Source: Hydrogenobacter sp.
GTDB lineage: Bacteria; Aquificota; Aquificia; Aquificales; Aquificaceae
Assembly (NCBI GenBank): GCA_041287335.1
Contig: JBEULM010000032.1
Coordinates: 1 to 58,799 of the forward strand
Length of the DNA: 58,799 nt
Direction: 5' to 3'
The position numbers were made by a program, and so were the translations under genes. The stretch's first letter is position 1. Each line of letters opens with the position of its first letter. Below, piece after piece: positions 52,539 to 58,799 of the stretch. The notes below the pieces were generated by a model. The model made no database searches, had not been told where the DNA came from, and saw only the letters and a list, made by a program, of their open reading frames with translations.

Positions 52539-53359
52539 TGCAATCCCTCTTTCAGAACTTTGAGATTTTCTTCCATAATGGTAAAGTAGTTATCGGAATA
52601 TCGTCTTGGAAAAAGTGATGAGTTGAGCAAAAGCACTTTGGCACCTGTCTGACTTGCTATAAAGTCTGCCACTTTTTTGTCTTGACCAAGTTCCGCAAAT
52701 ATGTACTTTATCCCTTCCCTCTTTACTGTCTGTATTATCATCATTATTTCCGAGGGTCTTGGTTCTTCCTCCGCATGCACACCTGTGAGACTAACGGTTC
52801 TCAGATTATAATCCTTAGCTAAGTAATCCCACGCTCTGTGCGTGCTTACTATAGTTCTGTATTTGCAGTTTTTCAAGGTGTTTGCAAAGGCTCTTTCAAG
52901 CTTTACAAGTTTTTGCATATATTCTTCGTACCTTTTTTGGTAGTATGCTTTACTTTGAGGATCATATCTCAAGAGGGCTTCCTTCACGTTTTTTATGAGG
53001 ATGGCATACTCTCTTGGAGAGAGCCAAATGTGTGGGTCCGGGAACTTTCCGTACTTTACAAAGCTTATACCATCTTTTAATAAAACCACTCTTCCCTTAG
53101 GAAGATCCCGAAGGATGTTTTCTTCCCAACCTTCCACACCTAAGGTAAAAACAAGGTCGGCTTCGATTAGCCTTTGGGCATCTTTCGGTGTCAGCTCGTA
53201 GTGGTGAGGATCTGCCTGCGTTTTTATCAATACATCTACATTCTGTCTTCCCTTAGCTATGTAATATAGAGGGTAATATACGGGATAAGTGGTAGCTATA
53301 AGCTTATGGGAAAAGGAGAAGCTAAGCGCAACTAATAAGGTTAGAACCACTCTAAGCAT
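52529..53359 (-). CDS. znuA: Metal ABC transporter substrate-binding protein (ZnuA-like)
   Basis: 276 residues from the ATG at 53359 with a signal peptide (about 1-17, LLVALSFSFS). Metal ligands of the A-1 cluster: His52/His53 in DPHHYELTP, His110 in PDPHIWLSP, His174 in VSTHRAWDYL, and an acidic residue late in the chain. The His-rich loop typical of some zinc-specific ZnuA proteins is absent, so Zn versus Mn/Fe stays open. A longer GTG-start frame is rejected because it would precede the signal sequence with six residues and the TAAAAT word. Confidence 0.86.
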   Translation of the reverse strand: MLRVVLTLLVALSFSFSHKLIATTYPVYYPLYYIAKGRQNVDVLIKTQADPHHYELTPKDAQRLIEADLVFTLGVEGWEENILRDLPKGRVVLLKDGISFVKYGKFPDPHIWLSPREYAILIKNVKEALLRYDPQSKAYYQKRYEEYMQKLVKLERAFANTLKNCKYRTIVSTHRAWDYLAKDYNLRTVSLTGVHAEEEPRPSEIMMIIQTVKREGIKYIFAELGQDKKVADFIASQTGAKVLLLNSSLFPRRYSDNYFTIMEENLKVLKEGLQCR

Positions 53360-53379
53360 AGGTGCTAATTTTACCACAC

Positions 53380-54141
53380 TTACTCTATAATGCGCCTGAA
53401 GCTCAGTGAAGATATAACAAACATCACGACATCAAAAAGAAAGATCACAGCCATATCAATACCAAGGTGTGAGATATTACCTGTGATGAGAAGCCCTCGC
53501 ACGGCGTCAACTACGTAAGTGAGTGGATTGATTATGGATATCTCTTTCACAATAGGGGGCATAAGCTCAACTGGGTATAAAGCGCTGCTGGCGAAGAACA
53601 GAGGCATTATGATCGCCTGTCCTATTCCCATAAATCTCTCCCTCGTTTTCATAAAGGAAGCTACGAGTATGGACACAGATGCAAAACCACCTGACGAGAG
53701 AAATATAACTGTGATCGCCAATAGAAAGTAGAAGGGATTAGATACAAACCTGACACCTATAATGTAAGCTATCGGTACGATGATGAAGACTTGAAATAGT
53801 GATCTCACACCTGATGCCATAGCTCTGCCTATAACTATGGAGTGCCTTGATGCGGGTGTGACGAGAAGTCTTTTGAGTATTCCCATATCCCTTTCCCAAA
53901 CCATCATAAGCCCATAAAAAATGCTTACAAAAGTAGTTGATTGTACAAGAATACCCGGAGTTATAAAGTCGGTGTAAGGTACTCCTTCGGTGGGTATTGC
54001 CCTTACACTGCTCATGACAGGTCCGTATATGATAAGCCAGAGCAAAGGCTGAACCGCTCTAAAGTATATCTCAGTTCTGTCATGTTTGAGTCTCCTAAGC
54101 TCTAACTCAATCATAATGAGGATATTTTTAAGAGTATTCAT
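53380..54141 (-). CDS. ABC-2 family transporter permease
   Basis: 253 residues, six helices, ABC-2 pattern with a long hydrophobic C-terminal half including FFASSALYPVELMPPIVKEISIINPLTYVVDAVRGLL, the family hallmark. Exports a lipid, polysaccharide, drug or similar compound together with the ATPase encoded one base upstream. The cargo is unknown. Ends 20 bp before the znuA start, so the importer genes may be read from the same transcript. Confidence 0.88.
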   Translation of the reverse strand: MNTLKNILIMIELELRRLKHDRTEIYFRAVQPLLWLIIYGPVMSSVRAIPTEGVPYTDFITPGILVQSTTFVSIFYGLMMVWERDMGILKRLLVTPASRHSIVIGRAMASGVRSLFQVFIIVPIAYIIGVRFVSNPFYFLLAITVIFLSSGGFASVSILVASFMKTRERFMGIGQAIIMPLFFASSALYPVELMPPIVKEISIINPLTYVVDAVRGLLITGNISHLGIDMAVIFLFDVVMFVISSLSFRRIIE

Positions 54142-54142
54142 C

Positions 54143-55135
54143 TTATGTCCTAATGAACATCTGTCTTGTACGCCTCACATCGCTTATTCTTTCCGCACTC
54201 TCAAACTTGGTTCCCGCATACTTCAAGAATACATCCTCAAGTGTTGGTTTAGAAACGGAGACCCTTTTCACACTTATCCCTGTATCTCTGAAAAACTCCA
54301 TGATAGCAGGCAAAGATCCTTCCGCATCGTCAACGAGAATTCTCAGCTCATTCTCTTGCATATAAACCTCTTTAACCGCCTGTACCTTCTTTAGAGGATC
54401 CAAATTTGTGTAAGAATTTGCTAAATGAAGGATTATCATCTCACCACCAAGTGAGCGTTTTAGCTCCTCGCAGGTTCCACTGACAACTATACAGCCGTTG
54501 TTTATTATGGCTACACGATCGGCATACATATCCGCCTCATCCATATAGTGTGTGTTGAAAAATATAGTCACACCAAACTCATTTTTAAATTGGTTGAGTT
54601 TTTCCCACACCCTCTTCCTCGCGGCAGGATCAAGCCCAATAGTAGGTTCGTCCAAAAACATGACCTTGGGTTGTATAAGCATGGCACAGGCTATCTCAAG
54701 TCTCCTTATCATACCACCCGAAAAGGTGTTTACCAGCTCGTCCTTGACCTCTTTAAGATCCATATCTTCCAAAACCCTATCTATGACCTTACTCCTTTTC
54801 TCTTTTGGAAGACCGAAAAGTTTTGCATATATTAGGAGATTCTCGTAGGCTGTTATGTCCGTCCATACGCTCATCTCCTGAGGCACGTAGCTTATGAGTC
54901 TCCTTACTTGAGCGCTTTGGCGCTCTACATGATAGCCCAGTATGTATGCTTCCCCTGATGTGGGCTTTATTTGAGTTGTGAGTATACGCATGAGGGTAGT
55001 CTTACCAGCACCGTTCGGACCGAGCAAAGCAAAAGCTTGCCCTTCTTCAACCTTAAAGCTTATACCGTTAAGGGCATGCACTTTTGCGTCATAAACTTTA
55101 AAAAGATCCTTTACCTCAACAGCGTAAAGGGACAT
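54143..55135 (-). CDS. ABC-2 transporter ATP-binding protein (DrrA/NodI-type)
   Basis: 330 residues. Walker A GPNGAGKTTLMRIL, Q-loop VPQEM, signature FSGGMIRRLEIACAM, Walker B VMFLDEPTIGLDPAAR, switch FFNTHYMDEADMYAD, then a C-terminal extension (about 225-325) typical of DrrA-like exporters. A TATAAT box on the minus strand (55144-55149) ends 8 bp before the ATG. Divergent from pheT with 38 bp between start codons. Confidence 0.93.
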   Translation of the reverse strand: MSLYAVEVKDLFKVYDAKVHALNGISFKVEEGQAFALLGPNGAGKTTLMRILTTQIKPTSGEAYILGYHVERQSAQVRRLISYVPQEMSVWTDITAYENLLIYAKLFGLPKEKRSKVIDRVLEDMDLKEVKDELVNTFSGGMIRRLEIACAMLIQPKVMFLDEPTIGLDPAARKRVWEKLNQFKNEFGVTIFFNTHYMDEADMYADRVAIINNGCIVVSGTCEELKRSLGGEMIILHLANSYTNLDPLKKVQAVKEVYMQENELRILVDDAEGSLPAIMEFFRDTGISVKRVSVSKPTLEDVFLKYAGTKFESAERISDVRRTRQMFIRT

Positions 55136-55143
55136 TACACAAA

Positions 55144-55167
55144 ATTATAGCTTCACTTTGATATAAT
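55144..55167. promoter_or_regulatory. Divergent leaderless promoters for pheT and the ABC exporter
   Basis: TATAAT on the plus strand at 55162-55167 ends 6 bp before the pheT ATG, so transcription should start at or next to the A of the ATG. TATAAT on the minus strand at 55144-55149 ends 8 bp before the exporter ATG. Neither has a good -35 and neither gene has a Shine-Dalgarno. Confidence 0.6.
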
Positions 55168-55173
55168 GGTTGT

Positions 55174-57489
55174 ATGAAAGTCCCTTACAGCTGGCTATCA
55201 GAATTCACAGACGTACATGACATATCTCCAGAAGATGTAGCCAGAGAACTAACTTTGAGGAGCGTTGAGACAAGCTTAATTAAGCTTGATACGGATATGG
55301 ATGGGGTGGTTTTTGGAAAGGTGGTTGATATAAAGCCTCATCCTTCAAGACAAAACTTATTGATCTGTGCTATAGATGTAGGTAGCGGATACTGTCCTAA
55401 GGTAGTTACAGCTGATAGATCCCTCAAAGTGGGGGATGGTGTGATTTTGGCGCTTCCTAACGCAAGAGTAGGCAATATGTGTATAAGCAAAAGAGAGTTT
55501 GACGGAATTGTTTCTGAAGGTATGCTACTTTCGGCTGGAGAACTGGGACTTGAAGCTTATTCAGAAGGCGTGCTGAAGATCTGGGAGGATTTAAGTCCAG
55601 GTATTTCAGCTTACGATCTTTTAGGCTTTGGCGAATATCTGCTGGAGATTGAAGTAACTCCCAACAGAGGTGATATGCTAAGTGTGAGAGGATTGGCAAG
55701 GGATATATGCGCAATTTTTGGAAGGGAGTTTAAAGAGGGAGAGAGAGTTGGCTTTGAGGACACAAACGACATAAACATAGAGATACTTGATGAGGATTGC
55801 AAAAGATACAGAGGCGCACTCATAGAGGGAATCACAGTAAGGGAGTCACCTCTGTGGATAAGGAAGAGATTATGGCAATGCGGAGTAAGGAGCATAAATA
55901 ACGTTGTAGATATTACCAATTATGTGATGTTACGTGATGGTCAACCTCTTCACGCTTTTGACGCAGACACACTAAAAGGCGGTATAAAAGTAAGAAGTGC
56001 GAAGCCAGGTGAAAGGATCCTTACACTTATGAATTCTGAGAGGGAACTCACCCAGGAGAATTTAGTTATAGCTGATGAAGAAAAACCTATCGCTATTGCT
56101 GGAGTGATAGGTAGTGCAAATACGGCTGTCAGCTGGAATACAAAGAGAATACTCCTTGAGTCCGCTTACTTTGAGCCTTACAGGATAAGAAGGTCTTCTA
56201 AGGTGTTGAGCATACAGACGGATAGCTCTTACAGATTTGAAAGGAGTGTGGATATAGAAGGGGTCAAGAAGTATCATGACTTAGCTATAAAACTCATACT
56301 TGATACCGCAGGTGGAGTATTAACCGCTGTGAGGGATGTGTATCCCGTACCTTACAGACCTAAGAGCATCTTCTTGAGCATAGAAAAGTATAAAAGATAC
56401 GCCGGTGAATATATGGACAAAAAGGAAGCCTCACAAATACTCACAAGACTTGGCATACCAAATACAGCACTCAGATGCGGAATTGAAGTACACATACCAT
56501 CCCACAGGAGTTTTGACATACAAAGGGACGTGGATATAATAGAAGAAGTTCTTAGGATAAGAGGATACGATCGTATACCTTCGCAGGTGCTTACCCTTCC
56601 CTCCATACCTTTTCGCTGTAAAAAAAGCTTAGATGAGGTAAGGTCTCTTCTAAAAAGCAGGGGTCTTTTTGAGATCATCTCTTTCTCCTTTGAAGATACA
56701 GATATGTACGAGCTTTTGGGCATAGAAAAACCCAGTGTAGAGATAACAAACCCCCTTGTTAAAAGCCAAGCTTACATGAGGACATCTCTTTTGCCGTCGC
56801 TCATAAAGGTGTGCCTTTACAACCAGAGACAACACAATCATCACATGGCACTCTTTGAAGTAGGAAAGGTTTACACACGTGAAGGAGAGGAGGAGATGCT
56901 GGGTATACTTCTCATGGGAGCGCGAAGGCTTTATCCCAAAGAAGAGTATACAGCTTACGATTTACTTAGCTTGCTTCTTGATGTTGGAAGGCTCTTTGGA
57001 GTAACTTTCCAAAGTGATGTAGTTTCTTACGATTTCTTACATCCTCATGTGCGGATTGGACTGAGGTTAGAGCAAGAAAAGGTGGGCTTTGCAGGACAAC
57101 TAAGTCCCAAACTTGCGGAAAGTTTGGAGTTGAAAGGGAAAGTGTTCATAGGGGAACTGAGACTATCCGTTATCAAAGAGGGCGTTAGACAATACAGACC
57201 CTTTTCTAAGTTCCCACCCATCATAAGAGACCTTTCCCTGATCGTGGACAAAGACCTGCAGGTGGATAAATTAATATCACATATACGGAACTTACTTAAG
57301 GAGAAGTTAGAAGAAGTGAAAGTGTTCAGTGTTTATACAGGCTCAGATGTTGGGGAAGGCAAGAAGAGTGTAAGTTTTAGGTTGGTATTTAGAAGTTTTG
57401 AAGGTACCATGTCCGATGGGGAAGCTAACAGTTTGGTGAATACGTTGGTGAGTTCCCTTGAGGAAAACTTTGGTGCGCGGCTTAGATAG
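55174..57489 (+). CDS. pheT: Phenylalanyl-tRNA synthetase beta subunit
   Basis: 771 residues. N-terminal EMAP/tRNA-binding domain (about 38-150, KVVDIKPHPSRQNLLICAIDVG), B3/B4 editing domain (EVTPNRGDMLSVRGLARDI, then NNVVDITNYVMLRDGQPLHAFDAD), B5 domain, class II-like core (LVKSQAYMRTSLLPSLIKV), and the C-terminal FDX-ACB domain (FSKFPPIIRDLSLIVD). pheS is not adjacent. It is directly followed by the 6S RNA region. Confidence 0.97.
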   Translation: MKVPYSWLSEFTDVHDISPEDVARELTLRSVETSLIKLDTDMDGVVFGKVVDIKPHPSRQNLLICAIDVGSGYCPKVVTADRSLKVGDGVILALPNARVGNMCISKREFDGIVSEGMLLSAGELGLEAYSEGVLKIWEDLSPGISAYDLLGFGEYLLEIEVTPNRGDMLSVRGLARDICAIFGREFKEGERVGFEDTNDINIEILDEDCKRYRGALIEGITVRESPLWIRKRLWQCGVRSINNVVDITNYVMLRDGQPLHAFDADTLKGGIKVRSAKPGERILTLMNSERELTQENLVIADEEKPIAIAGVIGSANTAVSWNTKRILLESAYFEPYRIRRSSKVLSIQTDSSYRFERSVDIEGVKKYHDLAIKLILDTAGGVLTAVRDVYPVPYRPKSIFLSIEKYKRYAGEYMDKKEASQILTRLGIPNTALRCGIEVHIPSHRSFDIQRDVDIIEEVLRIRGYDRIPSQVLTLPSIPFRCKKSLDEVRSLLKSRGLFEIISFSFEDTDMYELLGIEKPSVEITNPLVKSQAYMRTSLLPSLIKVCLYNQRQHNHHMALFEVGKVYTREGEEEMLGILLMGARRLYPKEEYTAYDLLSLLLDVGRLFGVTFQSDVVSYDFLHPHVRIGLRLEQEKVGFAGQLSPKLAESLELKGKVFIGELRLSVIKEGVRQYRPFSKFPPIIRDLSLIVDKDLQVDKLISHIRNLLKEKLEEVKVFSVYTGSDVGEGKKSVSFRLVFRSFEGTMSDGEANSLVNTLVSSLEENFGARLR

Positions 57490-57490
57490 A

Positions 57491-57650
57491 GCCTACCCTG
57501 TTGGTGGTAGAGAGGTTTAAATTGGGGTCCACAAGGTGAGCCAATAGGGAGCTCGGTCTCCGGAACTGTCTGCAAGGCGTTCCGGGAGAGCACCCACCTC
57601 AAGAGCAGGGGGCCCACCGATACCTCCTCGCCACCGCACGGGTGGGTTTC
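57491..57650 (+). ncRNA. ssrS: 6S RNA (transcription regulator), upstream of fau
   Basis: The 193-bp gap between pheT and fau has unusually high G+C and folds into a long rod as in 6S RNA. Closing stem: CCTACCC (57492-57498) pairs with GGGTGGG (57640-57646), GGTGG (57503-57507) with CCACC (57631-57635), GAGG (57512-57515) with CCTC (57623-57626). A strong apical stem pairs about 57557-57566 with 57579-57589. The ssrS-fau linkage is widely conserved, and 6S RNA has been reported in Aquifex. 6S binds the housekeeping RNA polymerase. Both ends are approximate. Confidence 0.78.
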
Positions 57651-57652
57651 TT
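57631..57652 (+). terminator. Possible terminator hairpin at the 6S RNA 3' end
   Basis: CCACC-GCACG-GGTGG (57631-57645) can form a 5-bp hairpin followed by GTTTCTT. It competes with the 6S closing stem, in which the same two segments pair with the 5' end, so it may be a transient co-transcriptional fold or an attenuator before fau. Confidence 0.4.
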
Positions 57653-57659
57653 GCCTTCC

Positions 57660-57676
57660 CCTCCTGAGAAAGGAGG
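57660..57676 (+). promoter_or_regulatory. Hairpin that covers the fau ribosome-binding site
   Basis: CCTCCT (57660-57665), loop GAGAA, AGGAGG (57671-57676) form a perfect 6-bp stem that would hide the Shine-Dalgarno AGGAGG, 6 bp before the fau ATG. It suggests control of fau translation by RNA structure or by processing of a joint 6S-fau transcript. Confidence 0.5.
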
Positions 57677-57682
57677 CGGAAG

Positions 57683-58258
57683 ATGAAGGTTTTGAAGAAA
57701 GGTGAGTTAAGAAAGGAATTTTTAAATAGAAGAGAGGCAATGGGAGAGGAGGAGGTAGTACTCTACTCGGAGAAAATAAGGGCAGGGCTGAAGAACCTAT
57801 CAGACTTTAAAAACGCCAAAAGGATACTTCTTTACTGTCCTATAAAAAAAGAGCCTGATCTTACATCTCTTATATGGGAATCCGTATCACTCAAGAAAGA
57901 AGTGTTGCTTCCAAAAGTGGCACACGATAGGTTAAGGCTTTACAGAATACAAACCCCTCAGCAACTCAAACCGGGTTCTTTCTGCATACCCGAGCCGGAT
58001 GGAGGCGATGAAGTAGATCCTCAACAAGTGGAGCTTGCCGTTGTGCCGGGAATAGTCTTTGACACGAGGGGTTACAGAATAGGCTTCGGAAAGGGTTTTT
58101 ATGACAAGTTGCTAAAGGGGGTAAAGGGAGTAAAGGTGGGAGTAGCTTATAGCTTTCAGGTGCTTGAAGAAATACCCATTGACGAATGGGATCAGCCTGT
58201 AGATGTGTTGGTCACCGAATTATACATCTTAAAAGGAGGTAAGAAGTATGAGTACTGA
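57683..58258 (+). CDS. fau: 5-formyltetrahydrofolate cyclo-ligase
   Basis: 191 residues. Converts 5-formyl-THF to methenyl-THF with ATP. Family pattern: N-terminal KKGELRKEFLNRREAM, ILLYCPIKKEPDLTSLI, and the diagnostic VVPGIVFDTRGYRIGFGKGFYDKLL with the Gly-rich ATP site. It follows 6S RNA, the same order as in many other bacteria. Overlaps the rny start by 11 bp. Confidence 0.94.
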   Translation: MKVLKKGELRKEFLNRREAMGEEEVVLYSEKIRAGLKNLSDFKNAKRILLYCPIKKEPDLTSLIWESVSLKKEVLLPKVAHDRLRLYRIQTPQQLKPGSFCIPEPDGGDEVDPQQVELAVVPGIVFDTRGYRIGFGKGFYDKLLKGVKGVKVGVAYSFQVLEEIPIDEWDQPVDVLVTELYILKGGKKYEY

Positions 58259-58799
58259 AGCGATATTAGTGATAATTATAGCTTCCTTAGTCTCACTTTT
58301 TATTGGTTTTGCCATATCAAAGTTTTTCAGGAAAGAAGTAGGCTCAGCTTTATCTCAGGTGGATATAGAAAGGGTAAAGCTTGAAGCTCAGCAGATGATG
58401 CAAAGAGCTCAACTTGAGGCAGAAAAGATAAGGCAGGATGCGAAGGATGAAACCGAAAGACTCATAAGTGTAGCCAAAGAGGAGGTGGAAAGGTACAGAA
58501 AACTTGCCATAGAGGAAGCACAAAGCATACTTACCAGAGCGAGGGAAGAGGCGTCAAAGATCAAAGAGGATATAGAAAAGAGGAAAAGGGAAACGGAAGA
58601 GTATATAGCGGAAAAGAGGATGGAGATCCAAAAAACTGAACAGAACCTCATACAGAGGGAACACCAGATTGAAAGGAGACTTGAAGTTTTGGAAAGGAGA
58701 GAGGAAGAACTATACAAAAGGGAAAAGGATATAAGGGAGATGGAGAAGCAAGTGGAAAAGTTACAGAAGGAAATGGAAGAAAAGTTGCAAAACCTCGCA
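58248..58799 (+). CDS. rny: Ribonuclease Y, N-terminal part (cut by window end)
   Basis: Open to the window end, 184 codons seen. Starts behind AAGGAGG with one membrane helix (about 3-24, EAILVIIIASLVSLFIGFAI) and a very long charged coiled coil (from about 45 onward: repeated EEAEKIR/REEASKI-type heptads). The KH and HD domains lie beyond the window. RNase Y starts mRNA decay at the inner face of the membrane. The small overlapping minus-strand frame is an artefact of the coiled coil. Confidence 0.9.
   Translation, partial: MSTEAILVIIIASLVSLFIGFAISKFFRKEVGSALSQVDIERVKLEAQQMMQRAQLEAEKIRQDAKDETERLISVAKEEVERYRKLAIEEAQSILTRAREEASKIKEDIEKRKRETEEYIAEKRMEIQKTEQNLIQREHQIERRLEVLERREEELYKREKDIREMEKQVEKLQKEMEEKLQNLA

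Noticed and set aside
58409-58717. 102-residue serine-rich minus-strand frame
   Set aside because: Antisense shadow of the Glu/Lys-rich RNase Y coiled coil.

Overview
The window reads as chromosomal DNA of a thermophilic, chemolithoautotrophic member of the Aquificaceae, most like Hydrogenobacter or a close relative. The grounds are a CcsA-type citryl-CoA synthetase subunit (the reductive TCA cycle variant of this family), a split carbamoyl-phosphate synthase large subunit, extreme gene packing with start/stop overlaps almost everywhere, heavy AGA/AGG and ATA codon use, LPS-export genes of a Gram-negative envelope, and the futalosine menaquinone route. These assignments rest on motif recognition; no database search was run.

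Layout. 1-630: end of an unrecognised gene and a 400-bp block of degenerate repeats, then tRNA-Pro. 734-6495: coaBC-kdsC (minus), ccsA (plus), class III ribonucleotide reductase nrdDG (minus). 6506-12152: a DMSO-reductase-family complex resembling the sulfite dehydrogenase SoeABC, with two Uma2-type nuclease genes inserted between the catalytic and Fe-S subunits. 12269-15378: pyrB-lptC-lptA-HU-geranylgeranyl-reductase-like operon (minus). 15480-18655: dnaJ-hspR-khtT-khtU (plus). 18573-25634: a nine-gene overlapping minus operon starting with nuoE-nuoF and including a small cysteine-rich exported protein, a UDG-like protein, ahcY, an isochorismatase-family hydrolase, prmA, an M23 peptidase and a DUF374 acyltransferase. 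25741-29653: nuoG and tkt (plus). 29646-32650: ispE, tRNA-Gln, prs, rplY, pth (minus). 32682-33389: a YkgJ-type Cys protein (plus).

33378-44380 is the most striking block: one minus-strand operon with a membrane cytochrome c, narGHJI, narK, a CuA subunit II, a heme-copper subunit I that lacks the cross-linkable tyrosine of oxygen reductases, and a SCO copper chaperone. The likely meaning is a transcription unit joining nitrate reduction to a CuA-type NO reductase. At 47327-48218 a small operon (cbb3-like membrane protein, cupin, DUF542/ScdA-N protein) carries an FNR-like palindrome at about -41.5, and fits a role in NO or low-oxygen physiology.

44534-58799 otherwise holds mqnE, the amino-terminal half of carB, proS, a DUF2892 protein, rnhC, a ZnuABC-type metal importer, an ABC-2 exporter, pheT, a 6S RNA next to fau (the classical ssrS-fau linkage), and the start of rny.

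Regulatory themes: many promoters have a TATAAT-like box ending only 6-13 nt before the start codon (near-leaderless transcripts); the palindrome ATGAT-N4-ATCAT occurs at two places; and three adjacent inverted repeats lie before the Soe-like operon. All promoters and transcription starts are predictions by eye.
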